NCBI RefSeq assembly: GCF_900111195.1
Contig: NZ_FOGL01000001.1
Span: 186,001 to 250,000 of the forward strand
DNA: 64,000 bases
Reading direction: 5' to 3'
Source: Gracilibacillus ureilyticus
GTDB taxonomy: Bacteria; Bacillota; Bacilli; Bacillales; Amphibacillaceae
Made by a program: the position numbers and the translations under genes. The notes beneath the pieces were generated by a model. It saw only the letters and a list, made by a program, of their open reading frames with translations. It ran no database searches and was not told the DNA's origin. Positions 53,545 through 63,853 of this stretch are shown one piece after another; positions within the stretch are counted from its first letter, which is position 1, and every line of letters starts with the position of its first letter.

Positions 53545-54781
53545 TTTACTACAAAAAGCAAAACTGTTGAAAGGAACAACAACAAAACTTGCTGCATCTA
53601 CAACTGAACAAAAAAATGAGGCTTTAAGATTATTATCGAATGCACTAAGAGAGCAAAAATCCTTTATTATCACAGAAAATAATAAGGATATTGCTCAGGG
53701 CCGTTCCAATGGCTTGCATGAATCATTAATTGACAGACTTGTACTAAACGAACAGAGAATAGATGATATGGCAGATGCTTTAATGCAATTAATTGAATTA
53801 AATGATCCCATTGGTGATATTATCGAAGAATGGGAACGGCCAAATGGATTAAAGATTCAAAAGGCACGTGTTCCAATTGGTGTCGTTGGTATGATTTATG
53901 AAGCTCGCCCAAATGTTACCATTGATGCTGCGAGTCTTTGTTTAAAAACTGGGAATGCCGTCCTTCTGCGGGGAAGTTCTTCTGCCATCCATTCCAATAT
54001 GGCATTAGTAAAAGTAATACAGGATGCTCTGAAACAATCCGAGCTTCCGAATAATGCGGTTCAGCTTATAGAAGATACAAGCAGGACAACAGCTTCGGAA
54101 ATGTTTAAATTAAATGACTATTTAGATGTATTGATCCCGAGAGGCGGGAAAAAATTAATTGACACTGTAGTTGCAAATGCGTCTGTACCTGTTTTGGAAA
54201 CAGGGGCAGGGAACTGCCATTTATTTATCGATGAATCAGCCCAGACAGATATGGCGGTTGAGATTGCAATTAATGCGAAAACACAAAGGCCATCTGTATG
54301 CAATTCCATTGAGACAATATTAGTTGAGAAGAATTGGGCAGAGAAAAACATAGACACACTAATTAAGAAACTTCAGGAAGCAAATGTAGAAATTCATGGC
54401 GACGATTTTACAATGACTAAAGGTGACAATATTATTCAAGCAACAGATGAGGATTATGAAACAGAATATTTAGATAAAATTGTTGCATTGAAAGTAGTTG
54501 GAACAGTAGAAGAAGCCATTAATCATATTAATCATTATGGAACAAATCATTCTGAATCTATTATTACAGAAAATGAAGCGAATGCTGTATCATTTATGAA
54601 TCAGGTGGATGCAGCTGCTGTATACCATAATGCATCGACGAGATTTACGGATGGATTTGAATTCGGATTTGGGGCAGAAATAGGGATTAGTACACAAAAA
54701 TTACATGCAAGAGGACCAATGGGGTTAGAGGCTTTGACATCCACTAAATATTTATTACATGGCAATGGTCAGATTAAGTAA
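53537..54781 (+). CDS. proA: Glutamate-5-semialdehyde dehydrogenase (ProA)
   Basis: A 414-residue enzyme reducing gamma-glutamyl phosphate to the semialdehyde with NADPH. ProA blocks: '[20 protein letters not shown]', '[19 protein letters not shown]', the catalytic Cys in '[16 protein letters not shown]' and '[20 protein letters not shown]'. ATG at 53537 with GGGAGG 9 bases upstream is preferred over ATG at 53531. Overlaps proB by 8 bp, so the two products of the complex are coupled. Confidence 0.95.
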   Translation: MSDLLQKAKLLKGTTTKLAASTTEQKNEALRLLSNALREQKSFIITENNKDIAQGRSNGLHESLIDRLVLNEQRIDDMADALMQLIELNDPIGDIIEEWERPNGLKIQKARVPIGVVGMIYEARPNVTIDAASLCLKTGNAVLLRGSSSAIHSNMALVKVIQDALKQSELPNNAVQLIEDTSRTTASEMFKLNDYLDVLIPRGGKKLIDTVVANASVPVLETGAGNCHLFIDESAQTDMAVEIAINAKTQRPSVCNSIETILVEKNWAEKNIDTLIKKLQEANVEIHGDDFTMTKGDNIIQATDEDYETEYLDKIVALKVVGTVEEAINHINHYGTNHSESIITENEANAVSFMNQVDAAAVYHNASTRFTDGFEFGFGAEIGISTQKLHARGPMGLEALTSTKYLLHGNGQIK

Positions 54782-54857
54782 ATTATTTTTCTTTTGAATC
54801 AATTCCTGTATAATGAGGAATGGATATAAATAATTGGTAAATAAAGGAGTAATGAAC

Positions 54858-55781
54858 ATGGCACAAACATTAATTTTCGGCCACAAAAATCCGGACACTG
54901 ATACGATTTGTTCTGCGATTGCATATGCAGAATTAAAGCAGGCGACGGGAGAAGATGCCGAAGCAGTGAGACTAGGTGAAGTAAATAATGAAACACAATA
55001 TGCATTAGATTACTTTAAAGTTTCTGCGCCACGCATGGTAGAAAACGTAGCAGACGAAGTAGATCAGGTAATTTTAGTAGATCATAATGAACGTCAGCAG
55101 AGTGCAGAAGATATTGATATGGTACAAGTGCTTGAAGTAATTGACCACCACCGAATTGCAAATTTTGAAACAAAGGATCCATTGTATTACCGTGCGGAAC
55201 CAGTTGGTTGTACTGCAACGATCCTGAACAAAATTTTTAAAGAGAAAAATGTTAAAATTAAAAAAGAAACAGCAGGGTTAATGTTATCTGCAATCATTTC
55301 AGACTCATTACTATTTAAATCACCTACATGTACAGAAGAAGACGTTCAGGCAGCGAAAGAACTAGCCGAAGTTGCAGGAGTAGATCCGGAACAATATGGA
55401 TTGGAAATGTTGAAGGCAGGGGCAGACTTAAGTGACAAAACAGCAAGTGAACTCATTTCGATTGACGCAAAAGAATTTGATATGAATGGAAATAAGGTTG
55501 AAATTGCCCAAGTAAATACGGTAGATGTTGAAGAAGTATTGGCACTTCGTTCTGAGATCGAGCCAGTAATTGAAAAAACAATTGCCGATAAAAATCTTAA
55601 ATTATTTGTTTTTGTTATAACAGATATCTTAAACAATGACTCGGTGGTATTAGCCGCTGGTGAAGCGGAACAAAAAGTTGCAGAAGCATTTAATGTCACC
55701 TTAGAAAATAAGACGGCAAAACTGAAAGGTGTAGTCTCAAGAAAGAAACAGGTAGTTCCTAATTTGCAAAACGCCTTTTAA
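54858..55781 (+). CDS. ppaC: Manganese-dependent inorganic pyrophosphatase (PpaC, DHH family)
   Basis: A 307-residue family II pyrophosphatase that hydrolyses PPi. The DHH domain has '[20 protein letters not shown]', '[16 protein letters not shown]' and '[12 protein letters not shown]', and the DHHA2 domain follows from about 190 with the C-terminal '[12 protein letters not shown]' (Arg-Lys-Lys substrate binding). ATG at 54858 is placed 8 bases after AAAGGAG. Single gene with its own terminator. Confidence 0.95.
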   Translation: MAQTLIFGHKNPDTDTICSAIAYAELKQATGEDAEAVRLGEVNNETQYALDYFKVSAPRMVENVADEVDQVILVDHNERQQSAEDIDMVQVLEVIDHHRIANFETKDPLYYRAEPVGCTATILNKIFKEKNVKIKKETAGLMLSAIISDSLLFKSPTCTEEDVQAAKELAEVAGVDPEQYGLEMLKAGADLSDKTASELISIDAKEFDMNGNKVEIAQVNTVDVEEVLALRSEIEPVIEKTIADKNLKLFVFVITDILNNDSVVLAAGEAEQKVAEAFNVTLENKTAKLKGVVSRKKQVVPNLQNAF

Positions 55782-55819
55782 TCCACTTTAAAGGAATTCT
55801 CGTTTTTTAATGAATGAAT

Positions 55820-55858
55820 AACCACTCTTTTTTAGTATGAAAGGGTGGTTGTTTTTTA
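55820..55858 (+). terminator. Terminator of ppaC
   Basis: AACCACTCTTT (55820-55830) pairs with AAAGGGTGGTT (55840-55850), one wobble, then TTTTTT. Confidence 0.85.
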
Positions 55859-55914
55859 TACTGGAATCTATCAAAAAAAAGACTGGAAAATAGCCATACA
55901 GGAGAAAAAAACAG

Positions 55915-55943
55915 TTGAATATGATAGCGGATTCATTTACAAT
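55915..55943 (+). promoter_or_regulatory. Promoter of GH42 gene
   Basis: TTGAAT (55915-55920), a 17-bp spacer and TACAAT (55938-55943), 44 bp before the gene. No cre site was recognised. Confidence 0.7.
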
Positions 55944-55986
55944 AAATTTAGTAAAATAGATAAGTTAAATTTTACTGAAGGATGGG

Positions 55987-58002
55987 ATGAAGATGGTTAA
56001 ATCAATCAAAGAAGTAATGCCGCATATAGCATTTGGAGGAGATTACAATCCTGAACAATGGTCAGAAGAAGTATGGTTAGAAGATGCCAGGTTAATGCAG
56101 GAAGCGGGTGTTAATCTTGTTTCCGTAGCAATTTTCAGCTGGTCTGTTATTGAAAAGAAGGAAGGCCAATTTGACTTTGCCTGGTTGGATAAAATACTGG
56201 ATATATTGCATTCACATGGTATAGGGGTGGCACTTGCTACCGCAACTGCATCACCACCTGCCTGGCTTTCCAGCAAGTACCCTGAAGTCCTTGCGGTCAA
56301 ACCGGATGGAAGCAGATATCAAGTTGGATCAAGACAGCATTATTCACCAAATAGTAAGCGTTTTCTGGAATCTGTTCGAAAACTAGTAACTGAGATGGCA
56401 ACAAGATATCAAGATCACCCAGCAGTAAAAATGTGGCATATTAATAATGAATATGCTTGTCATCTTGCCGAGTGTTACAGTGAAGAAAGTTTACAAGCTT
56501 TCCGTAAATGGTTAAAAGATAAGTACCAAACAATAGATACACTAAACAGAAAATGGGGTACAGCATTCTGGAGTCAGAGGTATAATAATTGGGATGAGAT
56601 ACACTTTCCAGTTAATTTACCAACATTTTATAATCCTAGCCAGATGCTGGACTACAAACGATTTATGGATCAAGCGATTTTTAACTTGTATAAAACAGAA
56701 AAAGAGATCTTACGAGAAATCACACCTGATATTCCTGTTTTTACAAATTTTATGTATGAATTTAAACCTCTTGATTATTTCGAATGGGCGAAAGAGTTGG
56801 ACTTGGTAACATGGGATTCGTATCCGGATCCGAGAGAAGGAACGCCATTCCGGCATGCAATGCATCACGACTTAATGAGAAGCCTAAAAGACGGAGCACC
56901 ATTTTATCTGATGGAACAAGTAACTTCACACGTGAATTGGCGTGATATAAACTTAACGAAAAAACCTGGTGAAATGCGTTTGTGGAGCTATTCCACTGTA
57001 GCGCGCGGCGGGGATGGCGTAATGTATTTCCAATGGAGACAAGGACGTGCGGGTGCGGAGAAGTTTCACGGTGCAATGGTGCCCCATTCATCAAACCCGG
57101 AAAGTCGTGTGTACCAGGAAGTGAAACAGCTGGGAAATGAATTAAAGAAACTCGACAGATTGGTTGGTGCGAAGACAAAAGCAAAAGTGGCAATTATGTT
57201 TGATTGGGAAAACTGGTGGGCAGTTGAACTGGAAGGAAAACCTCATAATAAACTATCCTACCTGGATCAAGTTTATCAGTATTATAAAGTATTCTATGAG
57301 AAAAATATAGCAGTTGATTTTGTTAAACCAGATATGTCTCTCGATAAATATGATTTAGTTATTGCTCCAATGCTTTATATGATAAAGGATGGAGAATCAG
57401 CTCATATAGAAAATTACGTCAAAGACGGAGGAACACTGGTTGTCAGTTTCTTTAGCGGAATTGCTGATGAGCAGGATCATATTCATCTCGGAGGATACCC
57501 GGCTCCTCTCCGGAATTTACTTGGACTAACTGTGGATGAATTCGCTCCTATGGCAGATGACGAAGTGAATGAAATATTAACAAATGGTCAGAGAATGAAG
57601 GTCAATTTGTGGGCTGATATCATTAAACTGGAAGGTGCAAAACCTATCGCTCATTTTACACAGAACTGGTATAAAGGAAAACCGGCAATCACTTCCTACC
57701 GCTATGGTAAAGGAACATCTATTTATATAGGAACAAATCCTGCAGATGATTACTTGACGGAGTTATTTTCCGGACTGTTAACTCAACTGAAGATTACGGC
57801 ACCATTTAACACCCCGCCTAAAGTAGAGGTAGCAGAACGAGTAACTGGAGAAGAGCGTTTTCTGTTTTTCTTAAATCATAATGATGACCCTGTAACCATA
57901 AAGTTGGAAAAGGGTAAGATGTATACAAGCTGTTTAACGGATGAAGAGATTAGCGAAGAGATAGTTCTGGAAGGAAAAGATGTCGCAATTCTCTCCTGCT
58001 AG
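55987..58002 (+). CDS. Beta-galactosidase, glycoside hydrolase family 42
   Basis: A 671-residue GH42 enzyme, cytoplasmic (no signal peptide). The TIM-barrel domain begins 'AFGGDYNPEQWSEEVWLED'. The acid/base is Glu155 in 'MWHINNEYACHLAEC' and the nucleophile Glu310 in 'YLMEQVTSHVNW'. The trimerisation domain is at about 395-600 and a small beta domain closes the protein. It stands alone, without transporter or lacI-type genes, so its natural galactoside is unknown; an AraC regulator lies 1.5 kb downstream after ilvA. ATG at 55993 is an alternative start. Confidence 0.93.
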   Translation: MKMVKSIKEVMPHIAFGGDYNPEQWSEEVWLEDARLMQEAGVNLVSVAIFSWSVIEKKEGQFDFAWLDKILDILHSHGIGVALATATASPPAWLSSKYPEVLAVKPDGSRYQVGSRQHYSPNSKRFLESVRKLVTEMATRYQDHPAVKMWHINNEYACHLAECYSEESLQAFRKWLKDKYQTIDTLNRKWGTAFWSQRYNNWDEIHFPVNLPTFYNPSQMLDYKRFMDQAIFNLYKTEKEILREITPDIPVFTNFMYEFKPLDYFEWAKELDLVTWDSYPDPREGTPFRHAMHHDLMRSLKDGAPFYLMEQVTSHVNWRDINLTKKPGEMRLWSYSTVARGGDGVMYFQWRQGRAGAEKFHGAMVPHSSNPESRVYQEVKQLGNELKKLDRLVGAKTKAKVAIMFDWENWWAVELEGKPHNKLSYLDQVYQYYKVFYEKNIAVDFVKPDMSLDKYDLVIAPMLYMIKDGESAHIENYVKDGGTLVVSFFSGIADEQDHIHLGGYPAPLRNLLGLTVDEFAPMADDEVNEILTNGQRMKVNLWADIIKLEGAKPIAHFTQNWYKGKPAITSYRYGKGTSIYIGTNPADDYLTELFSGLLTQLKITAPFNTPPKVEVAERVTGEERFLFFLNHNDDPVTIKLEKGKMYTSCLTDEEISEEIVLEGKDVAILSC

Positions 58003-58007
58003 AAGTG

Positions 58008-58045
58008 AACTCACTCTTTCATAGATGAAGGAGTGAGTTTTGTTT
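58008..58045 (+). terminator. Terminator of GH42 gene
   Basis: AACTCACTCTTTCAT (58008-58022) pairs with ATGAAGGAGTGAGTT (58025-58039) leaving a 2-base loop, so the tip probably opens. TTGTTTG follows. Confidence 0.75.
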
Positions 58046-58147
58046 GTTTATTTAACCTTTCAAAATGCAATTAAGCAAAAATTATTTTCTATTTGCTTAC
58101 TTTATGTTAGTATAAATCTAATAATTGTAGTAGGAAGGGTTCGTATT

Positions 58148-59407
58148 ATGAGTACAAAAGTAAATCCAATCCAGGTAAGAGATATTATTATTGCTAATCA
58201 GGTATTAAAAGACGTGGTTGTAAAGACACCTTTGCAACTAGATCCCATTTTGTCAGAAAAGTACCAATGTAATGTGTACTTAAAAAGAGAGGACTTGCAG
58301 GTTGTTCGTTCTTTTAAGATAAGAGGGGCATACAACTTAATGCAAGGTTTAACTAAAAAAGAACTAGAAAATGGTGTAGTATGTGCAAGTGCTGGGAACC
58401 ACGCTCAAGGTGTTGCATATTCATGTAAGGCTTTAGGTGTAAAAGGAGTAATCTTTATGCCAAGTACTACTCCCAGACAAAAAGTTAATCGAGTAGAGTT
58501 TTTTGGCGGGCCTTTTGTAGAGATTCGCTTAATTGGGGATACATTCGATGATTCATACGATAAAGCAATGGAATACTGTAATGAACACGATGCCTCGTTT
58601 ATTCACCCGTTTAATGACACAAGAACGATAACGGGCCAGGGAACGATTGGTCTGGAAATCTTAGATAGTATGGAAGATCCAATTTCCCATGTTTTTATGT
58701 CAATCGGTGGCGGAGGGTTAATTTCTGGTGTAGGATCGTATATAAACAGTATCAGTCCTGAAACTAAAATTATCGGTGTGGAACCACAAGGTGCTGCATC
58801 AATGAAAGCGGCTATCGAAAAAGATCAGGTAGTTAAATTGGATAAAATAGATAAGTTTGTTGATGGAGCTAGTGTAAAACAAGTTGGTGATATTTCGTTT
58901 GACATTGCGAAACAGTTTATTGATGATATTGTTGTTGTTCCAGAAGGAAAACTATGTACTACACTGCTGGATCTATACAATGAGAATGCCATTGTTGCAG
59001 AACCGGCAGGAGCTTTACCAATTGCAGCATTAGATTTTTACAAAGACCAGATCAAAGGGAAAAATATCGTTTGTGTGGTAAGTGGCGGAAACAATGATAT
59101 CGACCGAATGCAGGAATTTAAAGAGCGTTCCTTAATTTATGAAGGATTTAAGCATTATTTTATTGTTAACTTTCCACAGCGTGCCGGGGCATTACGTGAA
59201 TTTATGGGAGATGTGCTTGGCGAAAATGATGATATTACAAGATTTGAATACACAAAGAAAAATAACCGTGATAAAGGACCGGTTCTTGTTGGTATTGAAT
59301 TACACAAGTCAGAGGATTACTCCGCACTGTTAGATCGGATGGAGAAAAAAGGCTTTACGTATATTGAAATTAACAAAGATGAACAACTATTTCATCTATT
59401 AATTTGA
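58148..59407 (+). CDS. ilvA: Threonine dehydratase (IlvA), biosynthetic
   Basis: A 419-residue PLP enzyme that deaminates threonine to 2-oxobutanoate, the entry to isoleucine. The PLP lysine is Lys57 in 'VVRSFKIRGAYNLMQG', the phosphate loop is 'SIGGGGLISGVGSYI', and one C-terminal ACT-like regulatory domain starts near 335 ('HYFIVNFPQRAGALREFMGD'), as in the Bacillus form. ATG at 58148 after AGGAAGG is chosen; the frame before it is hydrophobic non-coding DNA. Terminator directly after. Confidence 0.94.
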   Translation: MSTKVNPIQVRDIIIANQVLKDVVVKTPLQLDPILSEKYQCNVYLKREDLQVVRSFKIRGAYNLMQGLTKKELENGVVCASAGNHAQGVAYSCKALGVKGVIFMPSTTPRQKVNRVEFFGGPFVEIRLIGDTFDDSYDKAMEYCNEHDASFIHPFNDTRTITGQGTIGLEILDSMEDPISHVFMSIGGGGLISGVGSYINSISPETKIIGVEPQGAASMKAAIEKDQVVKLDKIDKFVDGASVKQVGDISFDIAKQFIDDIVVVPEGKLCTTLLDLYNENAIVAEPAGALPIAALDFYKDQIKGKNIVCVVSGGNNDIDRMQEFKERSLIYEGFKHYFIVNFPQRAGALREFMGDVLGENDDITRFEYTKKNNRDKGPVLVGIELHKSEDYSALLDRMEKKGFTYIEINKDEQLFHLLI

Positions 59408-59408
59408 C

Positions 59409-59440
59409 AAGGAAGCAGATTAATCTGCTTCCTTCTTTAA
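59409..59440 (+). terminator. Terminator of ilvA
   Basis: AAGGAAGCAGAT (59409-59420) pairs perfectly with ATCTGCTTCCTT (59423-59434), then CTTTA. Confidence 0.75.
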
Positions 59441-59452
59441 AGGGGAGATGAT

Positions 59453-60427
59453 ATGGATAGCCTGTTATTTGAAAAGTTAATGGAAGAAACGGATGAAGAA
59501 AGAGCCATTTTAGCAGGCGATCAAGCCATAAATAAAGAAATTTACACAAACTTAACTTCAGATTTTGTAATACAGAGTGAAAAATTTCTAAAAGATGACT
59601 TAATTATGATTAGAAAACATCCGAGATATATTGATTTTCCAAAGCATTCACATGATTATATTGAAATGAATTATGTGTATCATGGAGTATTTCAACAGAA
59701 AATCGCTGGCGAGCCGCTAACATTAAAAAAAGGGGATATTTTAATTCTCAATCAATACATAGAACACGAATTGACAGCTTGTAAAAAAGAGGATATTGTC
59801 ATTAACTTTATTATCCACCCGGGATTTTTCGATTATATATTGGCAAATCTTTCAACAGGATTTATTCAAAGTCAAATGCTGCAGTTTTTAATGAATAGTA
59901 TGTTCCAGTACAGTCAAAAAGGTGAGTTTTTGTATTATCCTGTCGCAAATTCCCCGCATATTCAACATTTAATGCAACAACTATTGAATGAAATGATGGA
60001 ACCGACTTTACTGTCAAAATCCAAGTTGAAATTTCTAATGGGTCTGCTAATTATTGAACTGATGGAGCAGCAAAACATACAGAATAATTCTTCCGTGCAC
60101 TCAGAACATCATGAGTTTTTATCAAAAGTATTCGAATATATTGAAGTGCACTATCAAGATGCTAATTTACAAACTCTCGCTGCTAAATTACATCAATCTG
60201 ATTACTGGGTAAGTAAACAAATAAAAGCGATAACCAAACAGAATTTTAAAGATTTAGTGCAAGAAAAGCGGTTACTCGTTGCTAAAAACTTATTGCTTTA
60301 TACCGATTTATCCATACAGGCAATCGCGGAAGAAGTAGGTTATGAGAATATCAGCTATTTTTACCGTTTATTTAAGCGGAAATACGGTGATACCCCGAAA
60401 GTATATAAAGAGCAGCTAACGGAATAA
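59453..60427 (+). CDS. AraC-family transcriptional regulator with cupin sensor domain
   Basis: A 324-residue regulator. The N-terminal cupin-like domain (about 55-125) has 'RYIDFPKHSHDYIEMNYVYH' and 'LKKGDILILNQYIEHEL', the sugar-binding type. The C-terminal double HTH (about 220-322) ends in the AraC signature 'SIQAIAEEVGYENISYFYRL' and 'FKRKYGDTPKVYKEQL'. Such proteins usually activate carbohydrate genes; the only one near is the GH42 gene, separated by ilvA. The target is therefore inference. Confidence 0.9.
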   Translation: MDSLLFEKLMEETDEERAILAGDQAINKEIYTNLTSDFVIQSEKFLKDDLIMIRKHPRYIDFPKHSHDYIEMNYVYHGVFQQKIAGEPLTLKKGDILILNQYIEHELTACKKEDIVINFIIHPGFFDYILANLSTGFIQSQMLQFLMNSMFQYSQKGEFLYYPVANSPHIQHLMQQLLNEMMEPTLLSKSKLKFLMGLLIIELMEQQNIQNNSSVHSEHHEFLSKVFEYIEVHYQDANLQTLAAKLHQSDYWVSKQIKAITKQNFKDLVQEKRLLVAKNLLLYTDLSIQAIAEEVGYENISYFYRLFKRKYGDTPKVYKEQLTE

Positions 60428-60446
60428 CGTTAACTGCTTTTTTTGT
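60411..60446 (+). terminator. Terminator of AraC-type gene
   Basis: AGCAGCTAACG (60411-60421) pairs with CGTTAACTGCT (60428-60438), one mismatch, then a T-run. The left arm is coding. Confidence 0.75.
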
Positions 60447-60542
60447 TTTTATAAAGAACTTGTGAAAACTTGATGCAGGTCAAGGAAGGAAACCTAGTTA
60501 CCCTGTACAATAAAGGCATCACTTAATAAAGGAGAAATTTAT

Positions 60543-60752
60543 ATGATAACAACAAAATTTCAATTAGAGCCATTAACTTGTCCATCCTGCATAAAAAAGA
60601 TTGAAGCGAAACTGGGAAATATGGAAGGGGTAAATGAAGTGAAAGTACTATTTAACTCCAGTAAAGTCAAAGCTACCTATAATGAAGAGGATACTTCGAA
60701 AGAGAAATTGCAGGAAATGATTGTTAAGTTGGGTTATTCTGTTATCGGCTGA
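60543..60752 (+). CDS. Heavy-metal-associated domain protein (CopZ-like metallochaperone)
   Basis: A 69-residue single HMA domain. The metal-binding motif is CPSC in 'EPLTCPSCIKKIEAKLG', where the family usually has C-x-x-C with Met or Gly before it. The fold continues 'EVKVLFNSSKVKATYNEED'. It probably hands a soft metal ion, copper(I) or zinc-like, to a partner. The neighbouring P-type ATPase gene is broken. The second motif position and metal cannot be fixed from sequence. Confidence 0.88.
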   Translation: MITTKFQLEPLTCPSCIKKIEAKLGNMEGVNEVKVLFNSSKVKATYNEEDTSKEKLQEMIVKLGYSVIG

Positions 60753-60763
60753 TAAACGAAGTG

Positions 60764-60798
60764 GACAGTTTCTGAAATAGAGACTGTCTATTTTTTTA
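60764..60798 (+). terminator. Terminator of metallochaperone gene
   Basis: GACAGTTTCT (60764-60773) pairs with AGAGACTGTC (60779-60788), one wobble, then TTTTTTT. Confidence 0.85.
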
Positions 60799-60960
60799 AC
60801 AGTAAAAGCGGATCCCCAGTGGATGATTTTATAGAATACTAGCTAAAATTTGACGAGGATCAATTTATAAAGAGTGAAGTGATCTTATAATAAATATAGA
60901 AAGAAAAGCATTCAAGTAACCTAAACTGAACAAACATTACGATTTAAAAGGAGGATAATA

Positions 60961-62870
60961 ATGATCCGGGCAATATACAAATATAAAAATTAAATAACAG
61001 CAATATCTGCTTTTTTGCTAATTTTTGCGCTTCTTAGCCACATTTCGGGGTTTTATGGTTTACGGCAGGGCATCCTGCTTGCTGCATCGATTGTTGCTGG
61101 TATTCCCATTTTTACAAAGGCATTTCAGGCCCTACATTTGAGAGTATTCAGTATTGAATTGCTTGTGACACTTGCTGTAACAGGGGCTCTTTTTATTGGG
61201 GAGTATGTTGAATCAGCGGTTGTCACATTTCTGTTTTTATTCGGTGACTACTTAGAAACACGGACCTTACAAAAAACCAGATCTTCGTTAAAAGAACTGT
61301 TTGATATGGCGCCACAGGAAGCGACGGTAGTTAGAGAAGGAATTCAAATGATTCTGCCTGCGGAAAATGTTAACAGAGGTGATCATATTATCATCCGTTC
61401 TGGTGGAAAAGTACCTGTGGATGGGGAAATCATTTCAGGTCAAGCTGCTTTATATGAAGCTGCAGTTACTGGGGAATCTGTCCCGGTGCTAAAGAAGAAG
61501 GGTGACAAAGTGTTTAGTGGTACTGTTGTCGATAATGGATATATTGAGATGTTCGCAGAAAAAGTGGGAGATGATACGACCTTTTCGAGGATTATGGAAC
61601 TTGTCGAGGAAGCTCAGGATTCTAAAACTAAGACAGAAAAATTTCTAAACAAGTTTGCCAATGTTTATACACCAGCAGTGGTCATGTTATCTGTCCTTGT
61701 TTATATCTTTACAAGAGATCTGCACAAAGCAATTACATTTTTAGTTATCGCATGTCCGGGGGCTCTTGTGATTGGAGCACCTGTCTCGAATGTTGCCGGA
61801 ATTGGGAATGGTGCTAAAAATGGGGTACTTGTTAAGGGTGGAGAAGTGATCGAGAAATTCGCTAAAGTTGATACACTTGTATTTGATAAAACAGGTACAT
61901 TAACAAAAGGAAAACCAGAAGTTACAAACATCTACACTATTGGAACACAGAATGAAAATGAATTGTTACGGTTAGTTGCTCAGGCAGAGATGATCTCCGA
62001 ACACCATCTAGGGCGAACAATTGTTAAAGAAGCAAAGATAAGAAAATTAAAACTTGGTGAGAAACCTGAAGATGGAGTTGTTATTAAAGGAAATGGTCTG
62101 CGTGCCAATGTAGAAGGGCATGCTGTGGCGATTGGTAATCGGAAGTTAATGAATGCAGAACATATTCATATACCTAATGAGGCTCAATCAGTTGCAACCG
62201 AACGTGAGAAATTTGGAAATATTGCAATCTTCGTCGCTATAGATGGCGAGTTAAGTGGAATCATTTCAGTTGCGGATCAGATTCGTGAAGATGCACTTAC
62301 AGCACTGAAAGAAATGAGAAGAAATGGTATTAAAAAAATGATTATGCTAACTGGGGATAATCAACATACTGCAGAATTAGTTGCCGACCAATTGGATTTG
62401 GATGAATATTATGCAGAGTTATTACCTGAAAACAAAGTAGATTATGTTAAGAAATTAAAGGAGGAAGGTCGTATCGTAGCAATGGCAGGTGATGGAATTA
62501 ACGATGCTCCTGCTATTGCACTGCTGATGTCGGGCTCGCGATGGGTGAAGGCGGAACAGATGTTTCAATGGAAACAGCAGATGTCGTCTTAATGGCAGAT
62601 AAGCTGCAGCAATTCTCTCATGCCTTTTCTCTATCTAAAATGACCATTAAGAATATGAAACAGAACACCTACTTTGCTGTTGCGGTCGTCTTCATTTTAC
62701 TCGCCGGAGTCCTGGGAGGGGCTGTCCATTTGGCCTTAGGGATGTTTATCCATGAAGCAAGTGTTCTGATCGTCATTTTAAATGCAATGCGGCTAATTCA
62801 CTTCACTCAAAAAAGCAGGGATACAAGCGGAAACTTTCAAATTACAAAGGCTAAGAGAATAAACACCTAG
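60961..62870 (+). pseudogene. Heavy-metal P-type ATPase, disrupted by nonsense codon 11 and a frameshift
   Basis: GGAGG precedes ATG at 60961, but codon 11 is TAA (60991-60993). The same frame then runs open to 62592. Near 62520-62524 one base is missing: the expected 'IALADVGLAMGEGGTD' is split between frames, and the end (62541-62870) is in the other frame. The body shows P1B-ATPase motifs: TGES, the membrane motif CPG in 'FLVIACPGALVIGAP' instead of the usual CPC, 'DTLVFDKTGTLTKGK' (phosphorylated Asp), SEHHLG where SEHPLG is usual, and 'AMAGDGINDAPA'. A shortened protein from TTG at 61015 is possible but would still lack the last membrane helices. Confidence 0.85.
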
Positions 62871-63151
62871 TATGAAAAGTTTATTCATAAGGAGCGCCTA
62901 AATGTGATTTGGATTGTTAGATGCTTTAATAGATTGCATGTGCTAAATGGTAAGAAGCAATTTAACGTCTTTGAATCACTCAATAAATAATAACCATAGT
63001 GTGAGGGGGCGGGACACTAGCCTCCATTCCGTTATAAAGTGAGACTTTGATCAGTGGGGTTTAGGAGCCCCACTGATCATTAGTGAAACTTATCAGGGTG
63101 GTACAGACGGTTAGCACCCTGATAAAAAATAATAGAAAAGGAGTGAGCAGT
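62871..63151. other. Structured leader of the Crp/Fnr gene: two tandem perfect hairpins
   Basis: TGATCAGTGGGG (63048-63059) pairs with CCCCACTGATCA (63068-63079). TTATCAGGGTG (63090-63100) pairs with CACCCTGATAA (63115-63125). The first lacks a T-run; the second is followed by an A-run. Nothing coding is seen in the rest of the interval. Confidence 0.75.
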
Positions 63152-63853
63152 ATGTGTACACATTGCCATACTCACCACCATCATTTGACCGGAATTCAAA
63201 AAAACTGTGTTTCTTTAGTGCCAATCTTTAATCATTTGGAAAACCGTCAGTTAAATGAAGTAATGAATAAAATGAACTCCGTTTCATACAAGAAGGGGGA
63301 GACAATTTACCATGCAGGGGACCAATCAGATACCCTTTATATTGTAAATAACGGGAAAATAAAAATTTACCGATTAGCTGAATCGGGAAAAGAACAATTT
63401 ATCCGTTTACTAAACCAGGGGGAATTCACTGGCGAATACGCATTATTTAGTGAATCAATACATGAGTCCTATGCTGAAGCCGTTACAGATACAAATGTAT
63501 GTCTAATGAAGCGGTCTGACCTGCAGGAGCTTCTCATCAAATATCCTACTATTTCCCTGAAAATCCTGTCCGTATTTTCAGATAGGTTAGAACATTCTGA
63601 AAAACAAACGACACTGTTTGCAACAGAGAAAGCGGAGACAAGAATTGCTTTTTTCCTTGTTCAGACTCTTGAAGATACACCTTCAAGTGAAGTCATGTTT
63701 CCAATGAACAAGAAAGATTTGGCTTCCTACCTTGGCACTACACCTGAAACGATCAGCAGAAAGCTGACACATTTGGAAAGCCGTGGTTATATTAAACAAA
63801 AATCTAATAAAAGAATTGAAGTTTTAGATATAAATGGTCTTTTACTTGTTTAA
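63152..63853 (+). CDS. Crp/Fnr-family regulator with Cys/His-rich N-terminus
   Basis: A 233-residue regulator. It opens MCTHCHTHHHHLTGIQKNC, a C-x2-C plus six-His cluster that could bind a metal ion or cluster. The cyclic-nucleotide-type beta roll is at about 35-150 ('YKKGETIYHAGDQSDTLYIV', 'LLNQGEFTGEYALFSES'). The C-terminal winged helix has 'MNKKDLASYLGTTPETISRK' with 'LTHLESRGYI'. ATG at 63152 follows AAAGGAG. In lactic acid bacteria Fnr-like proteins (Flp) control metal P-type ATPases, and here the broken ATPase gene is just upstream, so a metal-related target is likely (inference). Confidence 0.9.
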   Translation: MCTHCHTHHHHLTGIQKNCVSLVPIFNHLENRQLNEVMNKMNSVSYKKGETIYHAGDQSDTLYIVNNGKIKIYRLAESGKEQFIRLLNQGEFTGEYALFSESIHESYAEAVTDTNVCLMKRSDLQELLIKYPTISLKILSVFSDRLEHSEKQTTLFATEKAETRIAFFLVQTLEDTPSSEVMFPMNKKDLASYLGTTPETISRKLTHLESRGYIKQKSNKRIEVLDINGLLLV

